A stretch of 13,211 bases of DNA, taken from Candidatus Ratteibacteria bacterium. Its GTDB lineage: Bacteria; Ratteibacteria; UBA8468; B48-G9; JAFGKM01. Below, in pieces: positions 6,736 to 13,211 of the stretch; positions within the stretch are counted from its first letter, which is position 1; every line of letters starts with the position of its first letter. The position numbers and the translations under genes were made by a program. The stretch covers positions 1 through 13,211 of the forward strand of contig JAQVEU010000010.1 of NCBI GenBank assembly GCA_028697565.1, read 5' to 3'. The notes under the pieces were generated by a model that saw only the letters and a program-made list of their open reading frames with translations, made no database searches and was not told the DNA's origin.

Positions 6736-8832
6736 ATGCTTAAAAGATTTTTCACACCGGAAAGTGTTGCTGTTATTGGCGCCTCAAAACACCCAGGCAA
6801 ACTTGGATTTAAAATTCTCAAAAATGTAATAGATGGCGGATATAAAGGAAAGATATATCCTATCAACCCTTCCGCAGAAGAAGAAATCCTCAACCTTAAA
6901 ACATACAAAACCATATCAGAAGTTCCTACCCCCCCTGACCTTGCCATCATAGTTATCCCTGCAAAACTTGTTCCTGATGTTGCGGAAGATTGTGGAAAAA
7001 AAGGGGTGAAGGGACTGATTGTTATAAGTGCAGGGTTTAAAGAGGCAGGAGAGGATGGCAAGCAGAGGGAAGAAGCACTCAAAGAGATAGTAAAAAAATA
7101 TCATATGAGAATGATAGGACCTAACTGTCTTGGTATCATTGATGTGATAAATAATCTTAATGCATCTTTTGCCTTTGATATGCCAACAAAAGGTAAAATC
7201 TCGTTTATAACACAGTCGGGGGCACTGGGAACTGCTGTCCTTGACTGGGCGGCAAAGGAAGACATTGGACTTTCCAAGTTTGTCAGTTTTGGAAATATGG
7301 CAGATGTTTCAGAGACAGACCTGATTGAAGAGTTCGGGGAAGACCCTGACACAAGGGTTATACTTCTATATATGGAAGGACTGCAAAATGGTAGAAAGTT
7401 TATAGAGACCGCACGGAAGGTTGCTATGAAGAAGCCCATCATTATGGTAAAGGCAGGCAAAAGTACTGCTGGCCGGAAGGCGGTCTCATCACACACAGGC
7501 AGTTTGGCCGGCTCAGACAATGCCTATAATGCAGCACTTAAGCAAGCAGGTGTAATAAGGGCAAACTCTGTGCAGGAACTATTTGACTACGCAATGGCCT
7601 TTTCATCTCAGCCGGTACCTCAAGGAAGAAGGGTCGCAATAGTAACCAATGCAGGTGGACCTGCTGTTATGGCAACAGATGCAGTAGAAGTTGAAGGACT
7701 TTATCACGCAGTAATATCAGAAAGGACAAAGGCATCTCTCAGAGAGTTTTTATCCCCTGCTGCCAATGTCAATAATCCTGTGGATATATTAGGTGATGCG
7801 CTTGCAGATACATATGGAAAGGCAATGGAACTCGTTCTTTCCGAAGATAATGTGGATGCCATTGTTGCAATACTTACCCCACAGGTGATAACCCAGATAC
7901 CTGAAAGTGCAGAAAAAATTTCAGAGACAACAAAAGGGCACAAAAAACCGGTCGTGGCATCCTTTATGGGTGGAAAACGGATGGAAGAGGGTATTAAGGT
8001 TCTTATGAAAAACGGTATCCCAAACTATCCTTTTCCTGAACGTGCTGTCTCATCAATAAGGGCAATGGTCAATTATAAAGAGTGGAATGAAAAAAAGAAA
8101 GGTGACCTACCTGCCCTCAAGATACATAAAGATAGAGTACAAAAAATCATTATAAATATAAAAGATGCTGAACGGAAGACAGCAGGAGATATAGAGGGAA
8201 GAGAGATACTGTCTTCATACGGAATAAAGGTAGTGGAGTCATTTATAGCAAAAAACATTTCTGAGTGTAAAAACTATTTTAAAAAGGTGCGAGGGCCTGT
8301 TGTGATGAAACTTGTATCCCCTGACATACTACACAAGACAGAGGCAGGCGGTGTAAAGGTGGGTATTGACTCTATAAAGGCCGCAGAAACCGCTTTTAAA
8401 GAGATTATAGAGGCGGCAAGAAGATACAAAAAAGATGCGGTTATAGAAGGTGTTCAGATACAGCCGTTGATAGCCGGTGGAACTGAGGTAATTGTTGGTG
8501 TTAATAAAGACCCTCAGTTCGGACACCTACTGATGTTTGGGCTGGGAGGTATATATGTGGAGATTTTAAAGGATGTATCATTCCGGGTTATACCTATTAC
8601 AGATGTTGATGCGGAAGAGATGATAGGAGAGATAAAAACAGTCAGGATGTTAAAGGGATTTAGGAATATACCGGAGAGAGATATAAATGCAGTAAAGGAT
8701 GTACTACTTCGTGTGTCTCAGTTGTGCGTTGACTTTCCGGAGATAGAAGAGATGGACATAAATCCGCTGATGGTTCTTGAAAAAGGGAAAGGGGCCATAG
8801 CAGTTGATGTAAGGTTTTCTTTTACAATATAG
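6736..8832 (+). CDS. ADP-forming acetyl/acyl-CoA synthetase, fused alpha and beta chains
   Basis: This enzyme family converts acyl-CoA, ADP and phosphate to a free acid, CoA and ATP, conserving energy during fermentation of sugars or amino acids; it can also run toward activation. The 698-residue chain joins both subunits. Residues 8-135 are the CoA-binding Rossmann domain (VAVIGAS, YPINPS, MIGPNCLGI). Residues 150-290 and 298-440 are the succinyl-CoA-ligase-like domains (FITQSGALG; catalytic phospho-histidine H253 in SSHTGSLAGSD). About 485-698 form the ATP-grasp domain, with the second conserved histidine H533 in SPDILHKTEAGGV and MDINPLMV near the end. There is no acetyltransferase domain, so it is not a PatZ-type lysine acetylase. 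The start has a clear AAAGGAG Shine-Dalgarno (6723-6729). The gene lies 18 bp before a dehydrogenase gene. Substrate (acetate, branched or aryl acids) cannot be read from sequence. Confidence 0.93.
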   Translation: MLKRFFTPESVAVIGASKHPGKLGFKILKNVIDGGYKGKIYPINPSAEEEILNLKTYKTISEVPTPPDLAIIVIPAKLVPDVAEDCGKKGVKGLIVISAGFKEAGEDGKQREEALKEIVKKYHMRMIGPNCLGIIDVINNLNASFAFDMPTKGKISFITQSGALGTAVLDWAAKEDIGLSKFVSFGNMADVSETDLIEEFGEDPDTRVILLYMEGLQNGRKFIETARKVAMKKPIIMVKAGKSTAGRKAVSSHTGSLAGSDNAYNAALKQAGVIRANSVQELFDYAMAFSSQPVPQGRRVAIVTNAGGPAVMATDAVEVEGLYHAVISERTKASLREFLSPAANVNNPVDILGDALADTYGKAMELVLSEDNVDAIVAILTPQVITQIPESAEKISETTKGHKKPVVASFMGGKRMEEGIKVLMKNGIPNYPFPERAVSSIRAMVNYKEWNEKKKGDLPALKIHKDRVQKIIINIKDAERKTAGDIEGREILSSYGIKVVESFIAKNISECKNYFKKVRGPVVMKLVSPDILHKTEAGGVKVGIDSIKAAETAFKEIIEAARRYKKDAVIEGVQIQPLIAGGTEVIVGVNKDPQFGHLLMFGLGGIYVEILKDVSFRVIPITDVDAEEMIGEIKTVRMLKGFRNIPERDINAVKDVLLRVSQLCVDFPEIEEMDINPLMVLEKGKGAIAVDVRFSFTI

Positions 8833-8850
8833 AAAGGAGAAAAGAAGAAA

Positions 8851-9903
8851 ATGAAAGGGAAAAAGTACGGAGTTGGGTTTATTGGGTTTGGTGGGATTGC
8901 ACAGTCCTGTCATCTACCAGGATGGAAGAAATTAAATGATGTAGAGGTTCTGGCTGTTGCTGACCCATTTGATATAGCAAGGAAGAAGGCACAAGAAGAG
9001 TTTGGTATTCCGATGGTCTTTGATGACTATAAAAAACTTTTAGAGGTAGATGAGATAGATATTGTGGATATCTGTGCCCACAACACGTTTCACTTTCCCG
9101 CAACAGTTGAATCACTAAAGGCAGGCAAACATGTGATATGTGAAAAACCACTTGCTGTAAGTGTAAAAGAGGTTGAGGGGATGATAAAAGAGGCAAAGAA
9201 GAACAATAGAAAACTTATGGCAGCACAGCACCAGCGGTTCAGGAAGGAAAGTGTATCTACGAAAAGGATGATAGATGATGGTGTCTTCGGTGAGATATAC
9301 TATGCGATTGCCTATGCACTACGGAGAAGGGGGGTGCCAGCCAGACCCACATTTATAAAGAAGGAACTTTCAGGTGGTGGCCCTATGTTTGACATAGGTG
9401 TACATATACTTGACCTTACATACTGGTTTATGGGTTGTCCAAAGGTTCACTCTGTAAAAGGAGTGACCTACACAAAACTTGCAAAAAGAAAGGATATAAA
9501 GGGGCTGTGGGGTGAGTGGGACAGGGAGTCCTATGATGTGGAGGACTTTGCATCTGGCTTTATAAGATTTACTGATGGCAGAAGTATCTCTCTTTCCTGT
9601 AGTTTCCTTGCAAATATGGAAAAGTTAGAGGACTTTTCAACCACACTTTTTGGTAGTGAGGCAGGTCTTAGATGGCCTGATGGGAAACTCACAACAGAGA
9701 AGAAAGGGGTCCTGCAGGATGTAGAGATACGGTTTGATACACTGCCTGATGTTGCCCCACACCACGAGGAGATAAGGGTATTTTTGGAGTGTGTGAAAAA
9801 GGATAAGGAGGTACCTGTAAAACCAGAAGAGTCACTTGAGGTAATCAAGATGCTGGAAGGTATCTATAGAAGTGCAGAAACAGGACAAGAGATGTTGTTT
9901 TAG
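8851..9903 (+). CDS. Gfo/Idh/MocA family NAD(P)-dependent oxidoreductase
   Basis: The 350-residue protein has the two-domain layout of this sugar and cyclitol dehydrogenase family. The N-terminal Rossmann fold carries GFIGFGGIA (residues 9-17), the acidic VADPF after the second strand, and the family EKP motif (E98-K99-P100) whose lysine is catalytic. The C-terminal alpha/beta domain has GGGPMFDIGVHILDL, giving D181 and H185, the other two members of the usual Lys-Asp-His set. The full set suggests an active dehydrogenase, acting in the cytoplasm since no signal peptide is present. Substrate is unknown. The Shine-Dalgarno AAAGGAG (8833-8839) starts one base after the preceding stop, and a second family member follows after 18 bp, so these three genes are probably cotranscribed. 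Confidence 0.92.
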   Translation: MKGKKYGVGFIGFGGIAQSCHLPGWKKLNDVEVLAVADPFDIARKKAQEEFGIPMVFDDYKKLLEVDEIDIVDICAHNTFHFPATVESLKAGKHVICEKPLAVSVKEVEGMIKEAKKNNRKLMAAQHQRFRKESVSTKRMIDDGVFGEIYYAIAYALRRRGVPARPTFIKKELSGGGPMFDIGVHILDLTYWFMGCPKVHSVKGVTYTKLAKRKDIKGLWGEWDRESYDVEDFASGFIRFTDGRSISLSCSFLANMEKLEDFSTTLFGSEAGLRWPDGKLTTEKKGVLQDVEIRFDTLPDVAPHHEEIRVFLECVKKDKEVPVKPEESLEVIKMLEGIYRSAETGQEMLF

Positions 9904-9921
9904 GTTAACAAAAGGGGATAT

Positions 9922-10995
9922 ATGGTCAAAATAGGTGTTATAGGGGCGGGTAAGTTTGGCACAAATCTGCTGAATACATTTTCGCAGATTGAGAGAGAGG
10001 GAAGGTGTAAACTTGTGGCAATATGTGATATAAACAAGCAAACACTTGAAGTTCAGTCAAAGAGATATAATGTAAGGGGCTATACCGACTATAAAGAGAT
10101 GCTCAACAGAGAAGAGATAGATGGTGTAGCGGTGGCAACACCTGACCCATTTCATAAGGAGCCCGTTATATATGCCGCAGGCCAGGGCAAACATATATTT
10201 GTAGAAAAACCAATGGATGTTACTGTTGAGGGATGTCTTGAAATGATAGATGTATGTAGAAAAAATAATGTCTTCCTCCAGGTGGACTTTCATAAACGGT
10301 TTGACCCATTCCATATGCAGGTGAGACGCGATGTACAAGAGGGGCTTGCAGGAACCATTGAATATGGCTATGCACATATGGAAGATAAAATTGTGGTACC
10401 AAGGGACTGGTTTCCGGGCTGGGCACCAAAGAGTTCACCTGTATGGTTTTTAGGTGTCCATATGTTTGACCTTATAAGGTGGATTATAGGAAGCAATGGT
10501 AAAAGTGTATATGCGAGGGGAAGTAAGTCAAAACTGAAATCGTTGGGTATAGATACCTATGATGCAATATCCACTATGGTAGAGTTTGAAAGTGGTGCAG
10601 TGGTAACATTTGACCTTTCATGGATTTTACCTGAGGACTTTGAGGCAATTGTTAACCAGGGCTTCCGTCTTGTAGGAGAAAACGGGGCTATTGAGTGCGA
10701 CAGTCAGGATAGGGGAACCCGGGTATTCTATCAAGGTAAGGGTGTGGCAACATACAATCCTGTATTCATAAGTGAGACCGATGATAGAAGAATAGGTAGA
10801 ACAAGATACTCTGGCTATGGTATTGAAAGTATTGCTGACTTCGTGTATAATTTAGAATTCCTTTCAAAAGGTGGGTGTATTGATGAATTGAAAGGTGGTA
10901 TTACTGGACTTGGTGAAGATGGGCTTGAGGTTACAAAAATAGCAGTGGCTATACACAGGTCACTTGAATCAGGGAAGATAGAACAGGTGAAGTAA
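9922..10995 (+). CDS. Gfo/Idh/MocA family oxidoreductase lacking the usual catalytic Asp
   Basis: The 357-residue protein is a second family member but not a close copy of its neighbour. The nucleotide-binding loop is GVIGAGKFG (residues 5-13), with VAICDINKQ after the next strand and EKP at E95-K96-P97. In the C-terminal domain the region equivalent to D-x-G-x-H reads FLGVH: H180 is kept, while Phe176 stands where Asp is expected. A WFPGWAP stretch about 30 residues earlier and the ending IHRSLESGKIEQVK are visible. It may act on a different substrate or use another acid; paired paralogues often act in consecutive oxidation or epimerisation steps (inference). The Shine-Dalgarno is AAAGGGG (9911-9917). 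Its TAA stop overlaps the Shine-Dalgarno of rpsP, tying a metabolic gene to a ribosomal one. Confidence 0.9.
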   Translation: MVKIGVIGAGKFGTNLLNTFSQIEREGRCKLVAICDINKQTLEVQSKRYNVRGYTDYKEMLNREEIDGVAVATPDPFHKEPVIYAAGQGKHIFVEKPMDVTVEGCLEMIDVCRKNNVFLQVDFHKRFDPFHMQVRRDVQEGLAGTIEYGYAHMEDKIVVPRDWFPGWAPKSSPVWFLGVHMFDLIRWIIGSNGKSVYARGSKSKLKSLGIDTYDAISTMVEFESGAVVTFDLSWILPEDFEAIVNQGFRLVGENGAIECDSQDRGTRVFYQGKGVATYNPVFISETDDRRIGRTRYSGYGIESIADFVYNLEFLSKGGCIDELKGGITGLGEDGLEVTKIAVAIHRSLESGKIEQVK

Positions 10996-11009
10996 AGGAG
11001 AAAGAATAT

Positions 11010-11273
11010 ATGGCAGCGACCATACGACTTGTAAGAATTGGGAAAAAGAATAGACCCTTTTTCAGGATTGTAGCAGTGAGCAAAGAAAAGGATGGCAGGG
11101 GTGATGTCCTTGAGATACTTGGACATTACGACCCACTACCAGAAAACATTACGGTTGATGTGAAGGAAGAACGTCTTCAGTATTGGTTCGGTGTAGGAGC
11201 AAAGCCATCACCTACAGTTAAGTCAATCCTGAAAAAGAAAGGCATCCTTATTCCACCCAATGTGGATAAATAA
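11010..11273 (+). CDS. rpsP: 30S ribosomal protein S16
   Basis: S16 binds 16S rRNA in the body of the small subunit and helps its assembly. The 87-residue protein has the family start (MAATIRLVRIGKKNRPFFRIVAV), the D-G-R-G-D-VLEILGHYDPLP stretch at about 28-43, and the ERLQYWFGVGAKPSPTV motif at 54-70. The start has a strong TAAAGGAG Shine-Dalgarno at 10993-11000 that includes the upstream stop codon, leaving 14 bp between genes. S16 usually heads its own operon with khpA, rimM, trmD and rplS; here it follows two oxidoreductases and is separated from trmD by 112 bp. Confidence 0.97.
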   Translation: MAATIRLVRIGKKNRPFFRIVAVSKEKDGRGDVLEILGHYDPLPENITVDVKEERLQYWFGVGAKPSPTVKSILKKKGILIPPNVDK

Positions 11274-11331
11274 TGTAAGTCAAAAGTTAAAAACGGTGGT
11301 TTAGAAAATTTTGGCTTTTGAGTTTTAAATT

Positions 11332-11361
11332 TTGGATTTAAGACATTGTATTCAGTATAGT
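11332..11361 (+). promoter_or_regulatory. Possible promoter in the rpsP-trmD spacer
   Basis: TTGGAT (11332-11337) and TATAGT (11356-11361) are 18 bp apart, about 24 bp before the trmD ATG. The whole 112-bp spacer is AT-rich, contains a 9-bp direct repeat (11306-11314 and 11327-11335), and encodes no recognisable peptide. The match is weak and AT-rich DNA gives chance hits. Confidence 0.25.
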
Positions 11362-11385
11362 ATATCTTCTCCTGAAAATTTATCA

Positions 11386-12099
11386 ATGAGGATAGATATA
11401 ATAACGATATTTCCTGATATTTTTGTACCATTAGATGTAAGTATTGTAAAACGGGCGGTTGACAAGGGGATGGTAGAGATAAATATCTGGAACCTCAGGG
11501 ACTTTACAAAGGACAAGCACAAAAAAGTAGATGATACTCCTTACGGCGGTGGCAAAGGGATGGTATTAAGATGTGAGCCCGTCTTTGCCGCTGTAGAACA
11601 CATAAAAAAAGAAAATAAAAACAGTAAGGTTATATTGACAACTCCACAGGGAACCCTATTTAACCAGAATCTTGCAAAGAAGTTAAGCAAAACGCCCGGG
11701 CTGATAATAATATGTGGCCACTATGAAGGTGTGGATGAGCGGGTATGTTCCATTGTTGACTATGAGATATCCATTGGTGACTATGTCCTTACAGGTGGAG
11801 AACTGCCTGCAATGGTTATAACCGACTGTGTTGTCCGGTTATTGCCTGGTGTACTACCTGAAGAAGCACCTGTATATGACAGTTTCCACCAGTATCTTCT
11901 GGACTGGCCATCCTATACAAAACCATCTGTTTTTAAAGGAATGAGAGTACCCGATGACCTTCTTTCAGGCAACCATAAAAAGATAGCACAGTGGAGAAAA
12001 ACACAGGCAGAAAAGAGGACAAAAGAAAGGAGGCCTGTCCTCTACAGAAGGTATGTAAAAGGAGAACAAAATGGGCAAAAAGGTAATAGAAGAGATTGA
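11386..12099 (+). CDS. trmD: tRNA (guanine37-N1)-methyltransferase TrmD
   Basis: TrmD methylates N1 of G37 next to the anticodon using S-adenosylmethionine, preventing +1 frameshifting. The protein from the ATG at 11386 has 237 residues and begins MRIDIITIFPDIF, the standard family start. Visible motifs are DDTPYGGGKGMVLRCEP (substrate region), TPQG, the SPOUT trefoil-knot segments GHYEGVDERV and SIGDYVLTGGELPAMVITD, then LDWPSYTKP and SGNHKKIAQWRKTQA in the C-terminal domain. An in-frame TTG at 11332 would add 18 residues without family similarity and was not chosen. No good Shine-Dalgarno precedes the ATG. The 3' end overlaps rplS by 29 nt, so the last residues are encoded in DNA shared with the L19 start, and the ribosomal gene's binding site lies inside trmD. 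Confidence 0.96.
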   Translation: MRIDIITIFPDIFVPLDVSIVKRAVDKGMVEINIWNLRDFTKDKHKKVDDTPYGGGKGMVLRCEPVFAAVEHIKKENKNSKVILTTPQGTLFNQNLAKKLSKTPGLIIICGHYEGVDERVCSIVDYEISIGDYVLTGGELPAMVITDCVVRLLPGVLPEEAPVYDSFHQYLLDWPSYTKPSVFKGMRVPDDLLSGNHKKIAQWRKTQAEKRTKERRPVLYRRYVKGEQNGQKGNRRD

Positions 12100-12406
12100 A
12101 AAAAAGATTACACAGGAGAAAGAGATACCAGAGTTCTGGCCAGGAGATGAAATAACCGTTTATATAAAACTCAAGGAAGGCGAGAAGGAGCGGTTGCAGG
12201 TATTTACAGGCACCTGTATTGCCAGAAAAGGAAGTGGCTTAAGAGAGACAATTACTGTAAGGAAGGACTCTTATGGTGAAGGTGTTGAAAGGACATTTCC
12301 CCTCTATTCTCCTGTTGTAGCAAAGGTAGAGATTGTAAAAACCAGAGAAAAAAATAAACTGTCCCCACGTGCCAAGATGTATTACCTCAAAGAAAAAAGT
12401 GAATAA
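12071..12406 (+). CDS. rplS: 50S ribosomal protein L19
   Basis: L19 sits at the interface of the large and small subunits. The 111-residue protein shows FWPGDEITVYIKLKEGEKERLQVFTGTCIARKG, then GSGLRETITVRKDSYGEGVERTFPLYSP (73-100 approx.) and the basic ending LSPRAKMYYLK, all standard for the family. ATG 12071 has an AAAGGAG Shine-Dalgarno (12058-12064) inside trmD, and the two genes overlap by 29 nt in different frames. The trmD-rplS order is conserved across bacteria. The end overlaps the predicted yraN start by 8 nt. Confidence 0.97.
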   Translation: MGKKVIEEIEKKITQEKEIPEFWPGDEITVYIKLKEGEKERLQVFTGTCIARKGSGLRETITVRKDSYGEGVERTFPLYSPVVAKVEIVKTREKNKLSPRAKMYYLKEKSE

Positions 12407-12749
12407 CAGGGTAAAGGGCATAACAGGTGAAAAACTGGCGGTAAAATTTCTGAAGAAGCGTGGATACAGGATACTTTGCAGAAACTTTCGTGCAAAAACA
12501 GGTGAGATAGACATTATTGCAAGAGAAGGAAGGTGTATTGTATTTCTTGAGGTAAAACTAAGGGAAGGCACCTCTTTTGGATACCCAGCAGAAGCAGTTA
12601 TAAAAACAAAAAAGGCACACCTGCAGAAGACCGCACTCTCTTACATTATGAGACACAACCTTACTGACATCCCTTACAGATTTGAAGTGGTAAGTATCCT
12701 TGAGGAAGGGGAAAACTACAAGATAGACCTTATCCCACTTGAATTTTAG
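12399..12749 (+). CDS. YraN/UPF0102 family predicted endonuclease
   Basis: This is a small protein of the restriction-endonuclease-like fold, often found next to rplS and rnhB; its cellular role is not settled. Counting from GTG 12399 it has 116 residues: GITGEKLAVKFLKKRGYRILCRNFR (7-31) followed by the PD-(D/E)xK core GEIDIIAREG (E36, D38) and FLEVKLREG (E51, K53), then FGYPAEAV, a helix, and YRFEVVSIL. All expected catalytic residues are present. The start is uncertain: GTG 12399 gives the normal family N-terminus and overlaps rplS by 8 nt; an earlier in-frame GTG at 12369 would add 10 residues. Neither has a strong Shine-Dalgarno. It is the last gene of the plus-strand run and converges on the tRNA gene 14 bp away. 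Confidence 0.9.
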   Translation: MNNRVKGITGEKLAVKFLKKRGYRILCRNFRAKTGEIDIIAREGRCIVFLEVKLREGTSFGYPAEAVIKTKKAHLQKTALSYIMRHNLTDIPYRFEVVSILEEGENYKIDLIPLEF

Positions 12750-12763
12750 TCCACAATAAAAAT

Positions 12764-12835
12764 AGCCCATGGGGGGACTTGAACCCCCGACCCGCGCATT
12801 ACGAATGCGCTGCTCTGCCACTGAGCTACACGGGC
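12764..12835 (-). tRNA. tRNA-Thr (anticodon CGU)
   Basis: The reverse complement folds into a full cloverleaf of 72 nt: acceptor GCCCGTG with CATGGGC (one G-U pair), D arm GCTC/GAGC with loop AGTGGCA, anticodon stem GCGCA/TGCGC with loop TTCGTAA, a five-base variable loop GGGTC, and T arm GGGGG/CCCCC with TTCAAGT. Anticodon CGT reads the ACG threonine codon. The discriminator base is T and no CCA is encoded, so CCA must be added after transcription. A T-rich stretch (ATTTTTATT) follows and could help termination. Confidence 0.96.
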
Positions 12836-13211
12836 ACACATATCTACCAGCATTCACAAGCATCTTTCTTCGTAATGTATTAGATTCAAAAAGTAATTTT
12901 CTTCCTTATCCCTCCCCCCTTATATGGGGAGGAATTGAAGGGGACTCCACCCCTACCAAACCACCTCTACCTCCCCCTTATCAAGGGGAGAATTTTCATT
13001 CCCCCTCACTTTTCAATGACCCGGTTCTCACTGAGAACCATGTCCTTCTATCTTATCCCTCTTTACAAAGGGGGAACTTGTGGGTAAGGGATATCCTCTC
13101 TCATATAAGGAAAAAAATAGATAAGAACTTTCTGATGCTAATGTGTTACCTTTCTTCTGTGTATCTACTGCTGGGGCTGGAAGTTAGGGTATGTCCTTGA
13201 GTCCCACACAA
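12836..13211. repeat. Gene-free region with C-rich hairpin island
   Basis: No convincing complete gene is seen in these 376 bp. From about 12896 to 13095 the plus strand is pyrimidine-rich with several hairpins: CCTCCCC (12911-12917) with GGGGAGG (12926-12932); AGGGG (12939-12943) with CCCCT (12950-12954); CTCCCC (12971-12976) with GGGGAG (12985-12990); and a perfect 8-bp palindrome around one base, GGTTCTCA-C-TGAGAACC (13023-13039). The style resembles the two repeat copies at 23-183 and 2917-3060, but no long alignable stretch was found. The last 45 bp could hold the C-terminal end of a minus-strand gene (stop at 13165-13167), which cannot be judged. Confidence 0.5.

Noticed and set aside
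8851..10995. Recent tandem duplication of the two oxidoreductase genes
   Set aside because: The proteins share only family motifs; their sequences differ throughout, so any duplication is ancient or the genes were joined later.
11332..11385. Longer trmD from TTG 11332
   Set aside because: The extra 18 residues have no similarity to TrmD, while MRIDIITIFPDIF at 11386 is the standard start.
12369..12398. Longer yraN from GTG 12369
   Set aside because: It would deepen the overlap with rplS and add residues before the normal family start; kept only as an alternative.
12769..13200. Plus-strand open frame of 143 codons
   Set aside because: It runs through the tRNA gene in antisense and then the hairpin island; the translation is low-complexity Pro/Leu/Ser with no family resemblance.

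Overview
The window reads as a chromosomal segment of an uncultured Gram-negative bacterium, moderately AT-rich by eye. Outer-membrane-type periplasmic folding factors and type II secretion pseudopilins imply a diderm cell. An ADP-forming acyl-CoA synthetase, paired Gfo/Idh/MocA oxidoreductases and hairpin-rich intergenic repeats are common in genomes of Omnitrophota-like or other PVC-adjacent lineages. That placement is inference; no marker here settles the phylum.

Left arm (180-6579, all minus strand). Transcription probably starts just upstream of gspH near 6590 and runs gspH, gspI, gspJ, gspK, a membrane-anchored parvulin-like protein, a SurA-like periplasmic chaperone and pdxA. The first four encode the minor pseudopilins that form the tip of a type II secretion pseudopilus. 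GspK is the most unusual protein of the window: it is 722 residues long, appears to carry a lamin-tail domain split by insertions, and has two calcium-loop-like motifs. The next two genes encode periplasmic folding factors with incomplete catalytic domains. The last makes the PLP-pathway enzyme PdxA, repeating the surA-pdxA neighbourhood known from proteobacteria. Two related hairpin-forming repeats, each about 140 bp with inverted ends, lie directly after the stop codons of gspK and pdxA. In both cases the stop codon lies inside the repeat end.

Right arm (6736-12749, all plus strand). A one-chain ADP-forming acyl-CoA synthetase is followed at short spacing by two Gfo/Idh/MocA dehydrogenases and then, without a gap for a new promoter, by rpsP. 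A spacer of about 110 bp separates rpsP from trmD-rplS-yraN. The khpA and rimM genes that often sit between rpsP and trmD are absent. A tRNA-Thr(CGU) gene converges on yraN from the minus strand.

The last 376 bp (12836-13211) hold no convincing complete gene and contain another island of C-rich hairpins. No CRISPR array, transposase, phage gene or rRNA was seen. The best candidates for something undescribed are the lamin-tail GspK with its tip-only operon and linked chaperones, and the repeat family that supplies gene ends.
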